From Planctomycetota bacterium (GTDB taxonomy: Bacteria > Planctomycetota > JAJSAM01 > JAJVHW01): a stretch of 64,000 nt of DNA. Position 1 is the stretch's first letter, and each line of letters opens with the position of its first letter. Below are positions 7,805-15,459 of this stretch, piece by piece. The DNA lies in NCBI GenBank assembly GCA_021776825.1, contig JAJFFG010000067.1, positions 62,001 through 126,000 on the forward strand, in the 5' to 3' direction. The position numbers and the translations under genes were made by a program. The notes beneath the pieces are model-generated. The model saw only the letters and a program-made list of their open reading frames with translations. It was not told where the DNA came from and did no database searches.

Positions 7805-8380
7805 TCAGTCGTCGAAGACCGGCGGCGGCACGTAGCCGTCGCGCGTGCCCCGGTCGAACGGGAGACCGGTCGACAGATCGACCGCGGGATCGACGCCCGT
7901 GCCCGGTCCGCGATCGTCGAGACGCGCATGGAGCAGGATGTTGTTCTGCTCGTCGATCAGGGCGACGGCGCCGATGTCGCGCACGACGGTCTGGCCCTCT
8001 CCCGGCGCGTGCGTCTGGGTGCCCCAGCGCAGCGTGAAGCGGCTCGCGTGGTTCTCCCACGAGAGAAGCACATCGCCGTTGTCGGCGTCGACGAGGCAGA
8101 GCGTCTCGTCGCGCGGCAGTCGCCGAAGTCGCACGGTCACGAGTTGCTGGCGTGTGCTGAGCCACGAGCGGACCTTGCCCTTGACGCGGACGTCCGGCCG
8201 ATCGCCGAGGCGCTCCATCCGCACCACGTTCATCGTCCGGCGCTTCAGCCTGGTCTTCGCCGACGCAGCGTCTGCCGCCTGCGGCACGACGGCCGCCAGC
8301 GCGAGCGCTGCTGCAATCACGAGCGTGTTCACGCGTCGCGACATCGTACGGATCCTCTGCGGCCTGGATCTTCCAGTCAT
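7805..8380 (-). CDS. Secreted protein sharing a domain with the 8607 gene, 191 aa
   Basis: ATG 8380 is preceded by AGGAG at 7 nt spacing; the longer frame to 8452 lacks a ribosome site. After 12 basic residues comes a signal peptide (about 13-40, ending AADAASA). The mature part contains RPDVRVKGKV, DETLCLVDADNGDVLL and a C-terminal Pro/Asp-rich tail. The RVKG start and alternating beta pattern match the domain duplicated in the divergent neighbour at 8607. No catalytic signature. Probably an exported beta-sandwich protein. Confidence 0.65.
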   Translation of the reverse strand: MTGRSRPQRIRTMSRRVNTLVIAAALALAAVVPQAADAASAKTRLKRRTMNVVRMERLGDRPDVRVKGKVRSWLSTRQQLVTVRLRRLPRDETLCLVDADNGDVLLSWENHASRFTLRWGTQTHAPGEGQTVVRDIGAVALIDEQNNILLHARLDDRGPGTGVDPAVDLSTGLPFDRGTRDGYVPPPVFDD

Positions 8381-8606
8381 CGTCAGTCTCCTGTTCGCGA
8401 CGGCTTCGTCGCGTGCGCACCGCGCCATGAGTGCGATCGAGTCTACGGCCAATCACGGGCGTGGGAAGTCGCGTCGCACGGTCACGTTGCTGGGACGGCC
8501 GGCATCGCGAGTCCGTCCGGACAGGCGCCGAATCGTGTCGTACTGTTCCTGGGCTGCCGCAGGCGGTGCGCCCATTCCGGCGGACTGCCGCACGAGAGGA
8601 TCCCTG

Positions 8607-9470
8607 ATGAATAGAACCCAGGCCGCGCTCGCGGCGGCGGCAATTGCCGCGTTCGCGGCGGCACCGATGGCGCTCGCCAAGCCCGGCAACGGAAAGGGCA
8701 ATGGCTCCGACAAGGGCAACCGCGCCGCCGTCGGGAAGGCGCGCGCCGGCATGGTTCGCACCAGCGACGGCATCGATGCCGACGCCAAGGGCCGAATCGA
8801 CGTGGCCACGCGCCCCGGAGACCGTTCCGAGATCCGCGTGAAAGGCCAGAGGCTCGATGCGGGCCTGCTGGTCGACGTCACCATCGAGGGTGATCTCGGA
8901 GAGATCCCGCTCGCCGACGCGATCAGCGTCGATGCCGAGGGCGGCGTGCACGTGAAGATCCGTACGCAGAAGGGCGACGCGCTCCCGCTCGACGCCGCGA
9001 CGCTCGGCGACCTCGCCGGTCGTCGCGTGCGCCTGCGGACCGACGCCACCGGCGATCTCCTGCTCGTCGGTACGATCCCCGAGATCGGTGCCGATCTGCC
9101 CAAGCGCCTGCGCGACCGTTCGACGCTGGTCAACGACGCTCCCGACGGCGGGGGCGGCGAGGGCCGGATCGACGTCCGTTTCACCGGCCGCGACGTGCGG
9201 AGTGATCTGCGCGTACGAGTCGGCGGTCTGCTCGAAGGCGACGTCGTCACGTTCCTGATGGACGACGGCGAGGGAGCGTTCGTGGCACTCGGCGACGCCG
9301 TTTCTGCCGATGCCGACGGCGAGGTCGCATTCCGCGCGCGTACGCATCACGGCGATGCGCTTCCGTTCGACGCCGCCAGCGTCCTCGCTCTGGCCGGCCG
9401 CGCGGTTCAGGTGCAGGTCGGGGATGCGGTGCGCCTCTCCGGCAACGTGCCGGGACCCGTCGCGGAGTAG
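8607..9470 (+). CDS. Secreted protein with duplicated beta domain, 287 aa
   Basis: The ATG at 8607 follows GAGAGGA. The signal peptide (to about residue 26) ends in PMALAKP, followed by a Gly/Asn/Lys-rich linker. Two copies of a ~100-residue domain follow (about 60-160 and 180-280). Both contain G-R-I-D-V, S-[ED]-[IL]-R-V, D-A-[IV]-S-[VA]-D-A, G-D-A-L-P-[LF]-D-A and L-A-G-R. The divergent neighbour (7805-8380) has a more distant single copy. Domain function is unknown. Transcription is closed by the hairpin at 9487. Confidence 0.7.
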   Translation: MNRTQAALAAAAIAAFAAAPMALAKPGNGKGNGSDKGNRAAVGKARAGMVRTSDGIDADAKGRIDVATRPGDRSEIRVKGQRLDAGLLVDVTIEGDLGEIPLADAISVDAEGGVHVKIRTQKGDALPLDAATLGDLAGRRVRLRTDATGDLLLVGTIPEIGADLPKRLRDRSTLVNDAPDGGGGEGRIDVRFTGRDVRSDLRVRVGGLLEGDVVTFLMDDGEGAFVALGDAVSADADGEVAFRARTHHGDALPFDAASVLALAGRAVQVQVGDAVRLSGNVPGPVAE

Positions 9471-9486
9471 CCCTCCCCGAATGAGC

Positions 9487-9522
9487 GAAGGCCCCGTGTC
9501 GCGTGAGCGGCGCGGGGCCTTC
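9487..9522 (+). terminator. Rho-independent terminator
   Basis: A perfect 10-bp stem (GAAGGCCCCG with CGGGGCCTTC) is followed by the T-rich ttgttgg. It lies 16 nt after the 8607-9470 stop and just before the convergent gene ending at 9548. Confidence 0.8.
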
Positions 9523-9547
9523 TTGTTGGATCCGATCGGCGGAGTGT

Positions 9548-11110
9548 CTAGCGCGCGGCGCCCTTGAGCTGCAGCTTGATGCTGCGGCGCTTCGGGTCCG
9601 ACGTCTGGATCACAACCGGCTGGCGGAACCGCCCGGCCTCTTCCGGGGCGAACCCGAAGGACAGGTCGAGCTGGCTGCGCGGCTCGATCGCGAACACCCC
9701 GCCGCCACCCGTGAAGGGCGGGAGCGCGTCACCGACCGAGACCACGAGGCTCTCGGTGCGGCTGGTGTTCCGCAGCTTGAGCGTCCGCTCACGCGTCGGC
9801 TCGCCGTCGGCGTTCGGATCGGCGTCGACACGACCGAAACTCAGTTTGTTCCGGCGTCCCGTCCGCACGCGGCCCCCGTCGGAGACCGGCAGACGGCCGG
9901 TCGGCGAGAGCTGCAGTTTCGCGGCCTTCAGATCGTTGCCCGTGGGCGGGTGGATCTGCAGGTTGCCACCATCGATATAGCCGTAGACCTCGTACAGCAC
10001 GTCGGTCTGGTTCGGGCCGTTCGAGTCGAGCGTCGCCTTGTCGACGCCGTCGTAGATCGTGATGCGGTAGAAGTCCGGGCACTGGCAGTCGGCCAGCTCG
10101 ACTGAGCCCTTCTCACCGAAGCCCGTCGGGGGGCAGATCGATGCGTCGGTCGGGTCGGCGTTGGCGCGGCCGGGCTCGCCCAGATCGTCCACGTTCACCT
10201 CGAACCAGTGATACGTGCCGTTGAAGCCCTTGTTGCCCTTGCCCTCGGCCGTAACGTTGGCGCCGGCGAGCTCCCACGTGGGTGACTTCTTGCCCTTGCC
10301 GATGTTCTTGAACGTGCCGATGCCGTCAAAGTCGAGCTGCTTGGCGGGCGCCGGACGCGCCTGCTCGCACCAGCCCGGATCGGTGCAGCGGACGTCGACG
10401 ATGCGCGACCCGTCGGGGGCGCTCGAGGTCCCGCCGTGGAACGTGAAACTCCCGGTCGGACCGTCGTGCTGCGAGTGGGTCCACTCGCCCGAGGGCTGCG
10501 GCGGCAGCACAGTGCTTGCGCCGACCTGGCCACCGAAGCTGTAGCGGTCAATGTTGTCCGGCACCTTCGAGCCGTTGCGCACCATCGAGCCGTCCTCGAG
10601 GGTGTGATCCCAGTTCAGATCCGTGTCGTGTCCGCCACCGGTGAAGCGGCACGCGATGCCGGGATCGACCGACGTCTCGCGGATGCAGAAGTCGGCGTAC
10701 GCCCACCAGTTGTTGATCGTCGGATCGAACAACACCGACGGAGGGCAGGCCGGCCCCGGCTCGAAGCCGAACGGCAACGCGCCGAGCGTGATGTCGCACC
10801 AGGTGTCGTAGGGCAGATCGTCGAACACGTACGCGCCGTCGGCATCGGTCGTTGTCGACGCCGTGAACACCACCTCGGTGTCGTGGTCCACGGTGCCGTC
10901 GCCGTTGACGTCGGCCCAGCAGACGAAGTTGATCTCGACGCCGGCCACGCCGTCCTCGTCGGTGTCGTGGAACCCGTCGTTGTCGACGTCGTTCCAGACG
11001 GTGCCCTGTACTCCAGCCCGATCCGGATACGCCTGAGCGAGCTGCACGCCGACGACCGTCAACGCGAGTACGGCACAGGTTCCGGCTCCGATCCACCACT
11101 TGCTCTTGCG
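9548..11110 (-). CDS. Secreted SdrD-B-like protein, 520 aa
   Basis: ATG 11110 has AAGGAG 7 nt upstream. The signal peptide spans about residues 1-28 (ending AQA). Next comes an SdrD B-like domain (about 34-120), recognisable by GTVWNDVDNDGFHDTDEDG and the DADGAYVFDDLPYD turn. Its Asp-rich loops are Ca-binding in that family. A middle region with many cysteines (RFTGGGHDTDLNW, WCEQARP) follows, then a C-terminal beta domain (about 425-520) resembling bacterial ASH/DUF1573-type modules (LKLRNTSRTESLVV). Probably a surface or extracellular structural protein. It is divergent from the pseudopilin operon. Confidence 0.7.
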   Translation of the reverse strand, partial: RKSKWWIGAGTCAVLALTVVGVQLAQAYPDRAGVQGTVWNDVDNDGFHDTDEDGVAGVEINFVCWADVNGDGTVDHDTEVVFTASTTTDADGAYVFDDLPYDTWCDITLGALPFGFEPGPACPPSVLFDPTINNWWAYADFCIRETSVDPGIACRFTGGGHDTDLNWDHTLEDGSMVRNGSKVPDNIDRYSFGGQVGASTVLPPQPSGEWTHSQHDGPTGSFTFHGGTSSAPDGSRIVDVRCTDPGWCEQARPAPAKQLDFDGIGTFKNIGKGKKSPTWELAGANVTAEGKGNKGFNGTYHWFEVNVDDLGEPGRANADPTDASICPPTGFGEKGSVELADCQCPDFYRITIYDGVDKATLDSNGPNQTDVLYEVYGYIDGGNLQIHPPTGNDLKAAKLQLSPTGRLPVSDGGRVRTGRRNKLSFGRVDADPNADGEPTRERTLKLRNTSRTESLVVSVGDALPPFTGGGGVFAIEPRSQLDLSFGFAPEEAGRFRQPVVIQTSDPKRRSIKLQLKGAAR

Positions 11111-11557
11111 CATCCAGCAACTCCTTGCGAGCGAGACGGTCACCCGCTGCGGGCACGCAATGAGGAGGCCGCGATCCCATACGGATCGCGTGCACTGGCG
11201 CGACCGATGCCCGCCAGGGCCGCCGCCACCACTCTGTGTCGGCGAGGGCGCGAAACTTGGCGACGAGCCTCGATGTCCAATTCAGTCACCGCCGGATGCG
11301 TGCACCGTCAGCCGAGGCTCCCGACGGCTCAAGTCGGCCCTCCCTTCAACCGATGCAGGAGTATGCCGCTGCCGGTGACCCGGCGACGGCGTACGGGGGT
11401 GTCGTCGTCTCGGACGCGCCGCGACCTTCACGGGCCGGGGGCGAACGAGCGAGCGACACAGACGCGGACGGTCGACATCACGACCGCGCCGCGAAGTCAC
11501 ATCGGGTTCGCTTCATAACTCCTCAAGTCGGCGCTCACGCGGTGCCGATGAGGGGCT
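11111..11557. other. Intergenic region between divergent genes
   Basis: A 447-nt gap between the start of the SdrD-B-like gene (minus) and the pseudopilin operon (plus). It must hold both promoters. I see the ribosome sites AAGGAG (minus) and GAGGGG (plus) at its edges, but no -35/-10 pair I would defend, and no repeat or convincing small ORF. Confidence 0.5.
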
Positions 11558-12214
11558 GTGCACGCCAATCACCGACCCCACTCGCTGAGGAGCCGCCGCG
11601 GCTCCCGCGGGTTCTCGCTCATCGAGTTGGCGGTCACGATCACGATGGTGGCCGTCTCGTTGCTCGGCGCGACCGCGGCCGTGGTCTCCGGCGCAAGCCT
11701 CGTCGACCAGACGTCACGACTGCGTGCGGCCTCGCGAAGTGCATCCGGGATCATGGAGCAGATCCGCGCCACGCCGTTCGAGGATCTGCCGACGACGTGG
11801 CACGACACGCAACACCAGATCGACGGCCTCGCTGCCGCGGGTGGCGCCGGTGTCGCCTCGGTCAACGTGCGTGAGATCGACAATGGCAGCGTGCGCTGGC
11901 GGCTCTACGAGGTGACGGTGAACGTGCGCTTCGCCGGTGCGAGCGGCGATCAGATCATGCCGATCATCACGTACGTGAGCGACCGAACGGAGGGCGGTTC
12001 GCTCTCGAGCTCGATCTCGGTCAGCGCCGCGCCGGAGCCGGACCCGAACGCAGATCCGACGCCAACGGTCGAGCCGGATCCGCAGCCCGATCCCGACCCG
12101 ACGCCCGACCCGACGCCCGACCCGTATCCCGATCCGACACCCGATCCGACACCGGATCCCGCGCCAGCTCCCGGGAACAGCGGCAACGGCCACGGCAAGG
12201 GGAAGAAGAAGTGA
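11558..12214 (+). CDS. Prepilin-like protein with Pro-Asp tail, 218 aa
   Basis: GTG 11558 follows GAGGGG. A short basic leader leads to the type IV prepilin motif R-G-F-S-L-I-E-L-A-V-T, with Gly before the processed Phe and the conserved Glu at mature position 5, then a 20-residue hydrophobic helix. The head (about 50-150) is small. The C-terminus is unusual: a PDPTPDPTPDPYPDP-type low-complexity stretch and GNGHGKGKKK. It is the first gene of a four-gene overlapping set and resembles minor pseudopilins (GspI/PilV-like). A prepilin peptidase must be encoded elsewhere. Confidence 0.8.
   Translation: MHANHRPHSLRSRRGSRGFSLIELAVTITMVAVSLLGATAAVVSGASLVDQTSRLRAASRSASGIMEQIRATPFEDLPTTWHDTQHQIDGLAAAGGAGVASVNVREIDNGSVRWRLYEVTVNVRFAGASGDQIMPIITYVSDRTEGGSLSSSISVSAAPEPDPNADPTPTVEPDPQPDPDPTPDPTPDPYPDPTPDPTPDPAPAPGNSGNGHGKGKKK
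12055..12170 (+). repeat. Low-complexity Pro-Asp-Thr coding repeat
   Basis: Imperfect 6- and 12-nt repeats of the type cccgacccgacg in frame, encoding repeated P-D-P-T. They form the C-terminal stalk of the first pseudopilin. Confidence 0.8.
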
Positions 12215-12759
12215 CTCCGTCCCGCCTCTCACGACGCCACCAGCGGGGGCTCTCCCTCGTCGAGACGCTGATCGCCAGCACGTTGGCCGTCTTCGTGTTC
12301 GGCGCCGCCACGGCGCTGCTCAGCGCGAGTAACGACCTGGCGCAATCGGCAAGTCACGAGCGAACCGCCGCGATGCGCGTCGATCGGGTCCTTCGAACGT
12401 TGGGTGACGAGATCCGGCGCGGCTCGCTCGCCTCGGCACGTCAGCTCGACGGGACGACGTTCTCGGATGGAGAGGTCGACACCGGCCTGCAAATCCGGCC
12501 AGTGGAGGGGTTCGCGGGCTCCCCCATCACGGGCGACCTGGCCGAGTATCGGCTCGACGGCGCCATCGCGCCCGAGGGTCGCGATCTCGTCCGCGCGGAG
12601 GGACCGGTCATCACAACGTTGGCGCGCGGCATCACGGGCTTCGACGTGCGGCGGGTCGGCAACGCCATCATCCTCGACATGTCCGCCGCGTCGGGCCCTC
12701 TCGACGATCGTCGTCGCGAAGCCGAGGGCCAACTCATCATCGTGGCGCGCAACCCGTGA
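12211..12759 (+). CDS. Prepilin-like protein, 182 aa
   Basis: GTG 12211 overlaps the previous stop (GTGA), so it is translationally coupled. The leader RRHQRG is followed by L-S-L-V-E-T-L-I-A-S, the prepilin cleavage and methylation motif with Glu5, and a hydrophobic helix to about residue 42. The head (about 45-180) has a pattern like PilW/GspJ minor pilins (RTLGDEIRRGSL near the N-terminus, DMSAASG near the end). It probably primes or caps a pseudopilus with its neighbours. Confidence 0.8.
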   Translation: MTPSRLSRRHQRGLSLVETLIASTLAVFVFGAATALLSASNDLAQSASHERTAAMRVDRVLRTLGDEIRRGSLASARQLDGTTFSDGEVDTGLQIRPVEGFAGSPITGDLAEYRLDGAIAPEGRDLVRAEGPVITTLARGITGFDVRRVGNAIILDMSAASGPLDDRRREAEGQLIIVARNP

Positions 12760-13868
12760 TGCGGCGCTCCTCTGGTGATGCGGGCAACGCGCTGCTCGGC
12801 GCGATGACCATCGTCGTCATCTGCGGCGCTCTCGCAGGCGGCGTTCTCCTCCCCAACATGGCGCGGCACTCAGAGGCCGTCACGATGGTCAATCGCGAGC
12901 GAGCGTTCCAGATGGCGGAGGCCGGGATCGATTTCGCCGTCGCTGAGGTGCGGCAGCGAAACGGCAACGTCACGGGCCTGCAGACAACGCGCACGTCCGT
13001 CAGCACACTCGGCGAGTTCTCCGTGTCGTACGGACCCGGAGTATCCAACGGTCGCGACGAGGACGGCGACGGACTGATCGACGAACCCGATGAGGGCAAC
13101 TTCGTCGTGCTCGTCAGCACAGGTACCGCCGGGGACATCTCCCGATCGATCGAAGTCCTGCTGCGACGCTCCGTCGTCACGCCATCGTTCACCGCCTCCA
13201 TTCAGTTCAACGTGGAGACGCCCGTCGTCGACCTGAACGGCAACTCGTTCACCATCGCCGGCGAGGAACACCTGATCGACGGCACCCGTGACGACACCCG
13301 CCCGGCGCTGTCGGGCCTCTCGTCGCCCGGGCCGGCCGCCGACCTCGCCGCGCAGATCGACGCCGGCCACGCAGACCAGATCACTGGCTCCGGCGGCTCG
13401 CCGTCGGTGGCAACGACGGACCCGATCGACCTGGCACTCCTCGTCGAGCAGGCGAAGTCCGCAGCCACGACAGTGCTCGAGCCCGGGACCCACTCCAGCG
13501 TCGATTTCGGTACGCCGCAGATCGGGCACCTGGAGGTCGTGTACTGCGGCGGCGACCTGAAGCTCACCGGCAACGGATCCGGGGCGGGCGTCCTCGTTGT
13601 GGACGGCGATCTCGACCTCGCGGGCGGGTTCCTCTGGACCGGCATCGTGCTGGTGCGTGGCGCCGTCAACATGGTCGGCGGCGGCAGCGGCAAGCGTCTG
13701 ATCGGCGCCGTCGTCATCGGCGAGGAGATCTCGAGCAACACCGGCTCGAGCGAGGTCCGCGTCACCGGCACAGTCGATCTGCTGTACTCCACGGACGCCG
13801 TCGCGCTCGCACAGCAGCGACTAGCGATCATGAGCGTGCTCTCCTGGCGCGAGGTGGGCAGCCCTTGA
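12759..13868 (+). CDS. PilX-like pilus assembly protein, 369 aa
   Basis: ATG 12759 overlaps the preceding TGA (TGATG); GTG 12756 is an alternative. The N-terminus has a Gly-rich leader (SSGDAGNALLGAMTIVVICGALAGG) and the AFQMAEAGIDFAVAEV motif typical of PilX N-terminal regions. The rest (about 130-350) is a Gly/Asp/Val beta domain like those found C-terminal in PilX-like proteins (LVVDGDLDLAGGFLW). It is probably exported and assembled at the tip or base of a pseudopilus. Third gene of the operon. Confidence 0.75.
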   Translation: MRRSSGDAGNALLGAMTIVVICGALAGGVLLPNMARHSEAVTMVNRERAFQMAEAGIDFAVAEVRQRNGNVTGLQTTRTSVSTLGEFSVSYGPGVSNGRDEDGDGLIDEPDEGNFVVLVSTGTAGDISRSIEVLLRRSVVTPSFTASIQFNVETPVVDLNGNSFTIAGEEHLIDGTRDDTRPALSGLSSPGPAADLAAQIDAGHADQITGSGGSPSVATTDPIDLALLVEQAKSAATTVLEPGTHSSVDFGTPQIGHLEVVYCGGDLKLTGNGSGAGVLVVDGDLDLAGGFLWTGIVLVRGAVNMVGGGSGKRLIGAVVIGEEISSNTGSSEVRVTGTVDLLYSTDAVALAQQRLAIMSVLSWREVGSP

Positions 13869-15019
13869 GTTCCCGCGTCATCGGTTGCGTGCTCGCTGCC
13901 GTGCTCGTCATCGCGTCGGCGACCGTCCCTGCAGCGGCGGGCGAACGGTTGATCCTGCGTAGCGGCCGGGAGATCCTCGGCACCGTCGAGACGGTCGAGG
14001 AGAAGCGGGTGTCGTTCCGAGAGGCCGGCAAGGACACCGCGCGCTGGGTTGCCCGGGCCGACATCGAGCGCATCGTCAAGCTCGAGGAGGAGCGGCCCGC
14101 GCCACGCGGCGAGCCCGCGCCAGCCGTGCCTCCCGCGCCAGCCGTGCCTCCCGTGCCTCCCGTGCCTCCCGCGCCGCCCGCGCCGCCCGCGCCGCCCGCG
14201 CCGACAGCGGACGGGGCGAAGACCCCGAAGTCGGCAAGTACGGCGAAGGCGGGGCGAGTCGCTGCCGACCGGCACGGTGAGCGAATCACCACGAAGGACG
14301 AGCGTGTCCTGACGGGCCAGGTCGAGGTCGCTGACGAGCGGCGCGTGGGAATCCGCACAGCGGAGGGCCTCCAGTGGGTTCACCGTCGCGACATCGAGTT
14401 CATGGACGACGTCACGCTGGAGCGGGCGCTGCCCAAGACCGATACGCCCGCACACGCAGCCGCAGACGCGGATCGCATGGCAGCCGCCCTCGGCAGCGAT
14501 AACGTGCGCACACGAGCGGCCGCCGCCGCGGAGGTCTCAGCCGGATTGCCCGAGACCACCGGAGCGCTCACGACCGCGCTCGAGTCGCCGTCGGCGACGA
14601 CCCGCCGCGAAGCCGTCCGTCTCTTGGGCCTTCCGGAGTTCGGTGACGCGCGCGCTGCACTGAGGCAAGCCCTCGGTGACGCGGACGATCACGTTCGCAT
14701 GCAGGCCCTACGCGCGACCTCGCGCAGAGCGTACTTCGAACTCGAGAACGACGTGATCGCGGTCCTGCGCGCGCCGGCGCCGTGGCGCGTGCGTCAGGAG
14801 GCAGTTCGGACCCTCAGCGTCATCGGTGGGAAGCGGGCGTTCGAAGCCCTGGTCGCTTCGTGGGTCAACGAGTCCGACGACGATCGACGCCGCCGCCTGC
14901 GGCGTGCGATGAAGCGGCTGCTCCACGAGGACCTGGGCGACGACGAGGGCGCCTGGTTGCGGGCGCTGACGGACATCTCGGTCGGCGAGCGCGTCCTACC
15001 CGGACACGGGGACGGCTGA
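13865..15019 (+). CDS. Secreted HEAT-repeat protein with Pro-Ala linker, 384 aa
   Basis: The start is TTG 13865, overlapping the previous stop (TTGA). The signal peptide (to about residue 25) ends in PAAAG. Two similar short beta modules are present: SGREILGTVETVEEKRVSF near residue 33 and DERVLTGQVEVADERRVGI near 145. They are separated by a Pro/Ala-rich linker (about 80-118). The C-terminal half (about 200-370) consists of helical HEAT-like repeats (RREAVRLLGLPEFGDARAAL and similar). It probably acts as a scaffold in the envelope. Operon position suggests a pilus-related role, but that is only context. Confidence 0.65.
   Translation: MSSRVIGCVLAAVLVIASATVPAAAGERLILRSGREILGTVETVEEKRVSFREAGKDTARWVARADIERIVKLEEERPAPRGEPAPAVPPAPAVPPVPPVPPAPPAPPAPPAPTADGAKTPKSASTAKAGRVAADRHGERITTKDERVLTGQVEVADERRVGIRTAEGLQWVHRRDIEFMDDVTLERALPKTDTPAHAAADADRMAAALGSDNVRTRAAAAAEVSAGLPETTGALTTALESPSATTRREAVRLLGLPEFGDARAALRQALGDADDHVRMQALRATSRRAYFELENDVIAVLRAPAPWRVRQEAVRTLSVIGGKRAFEALVASWVNESDDDRRRRLRRAMKRLLHEDLGDDEGAWLRALTDISVGERVLPGHGDG
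14109..14203 (+). repeat. Pro-Ala/Pro-Val coding repeat
   Basis: In-frame 9-nt units of the cccgcgccg and cctcccgtg type encode alternating P-P-A/P-P-V, forming the linker of the HEAT-repeat protein. Confidence 0.8.
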
Positions 15020-15098
15020 CTCCACTCGAGCTGCCTGCTCGGGCGTACGGTCCCATCGTCGACTGCGCGCTGACTGCTGGCGCTATCGCGGCGCGTGC

Positions 15099-15104
15099 TA
15101 GATT
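15099..15104 (+). promoter_or_regulatory. -10 hexamer, leaderless start
   Basis: TAGATT, 6 nt spacer, GTG 15111. Confidence 0.55.
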
Positions 15105-15110
15105 GGCACC

Positions 15111-15335
15111 GTGAACCAGCGCGTATTCGGGCCCGGGATGTTTCCGTACGCGGGTCGGATCGTCGTCGGACTGATCCTGTTCCGGATCGCCGTCTGGAGC
15201 CTGATCAACCGCGGCATCGACGCCGCCGCCGGGCAGTCGGTCGCGTGGTACGACATCGCGCTGGCCGGCGTCGCTGTGGCGCTCATCGTCGCGGTCCTGC
15301 TTCGATATCGCACGCGACTGGATCCCGGTTCGTGA
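15111..15335 (+). CDS. Small two-helix membrane protein, 74 aa
   Basis: GTG 15111 lies 6 nt after TAGATT. The helices are about residues 15-32 (GRIVVGLILFRIAVWSLI) and 46-65 (YDIALAGVAVALIVAVLLRY). The tail (RTRLDPGS) is basic. It resembles the small membrane proteins at 0.9-3.7 kb in size and start signals. Function unknown. It ends 22 nt before the left arm of the long inverted repeat upstream of the sigma fusion. Confidence 0.6.
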   Translation: MNQRVFGPGMFPYAGRIVVGLILFRIAVWSLINRGIDAAAGQSVAWYDIALAGVAVALIVAVLLRYRTRLDPGS

Positions 15336-15356
15336 ACTGACCCGGTGCGTGCGAGA

Positions 15357-15455
15357 CATACCGTCCCAGGGTCAAGACGCCGGTCCTGACGCTACACTCC
15401 GTCTCAGGGTCGCGCTGGAGCACCGAGTCCGGCGGATTGACCCTGGGACGGTATG
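15357..15455. repeat. 19-bp perfect inverted repeat flanking a promoter
   Basis: The arms are 15357-15375 and 15437-15455 (CATACCGTCCCAGGGTCAA and its complement), separated by 61 nt. The loop contains a TACACT -10 candidate. The right arm ends 4 nt before ATG 15460. A third copy of the core lies at 18669. I infer a possible operator pair; an RNA stem is the alternative. Confidence 0.75.
15393..15398 (+). promoter_or_regulatory. Candidate -10 (TACACT) of sigma-fusion gene
   Basis: TACACT lies between the inverted-repeat arms. A -35 at 17 nt spacing would overlap the end of the left arm (15370-15375). No TTGACA match is present, so this is tentative. Confidence 0.35.
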
Positions 15456-15459
15456 ACCG

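Noticed and set aside
7689..9350. A 553-codon minus-strand frame over the secreted pair at 7.8-9.5 kb
   Set aside because: The translation is low-complexity and opposite a gene with a signal peptide, duplicated domain and terminator.
14109..14203. Possible non-coding tandem repeat
   Set aside because: The repeats are in frame and encode a Pro-Ala linker in a clear gene.
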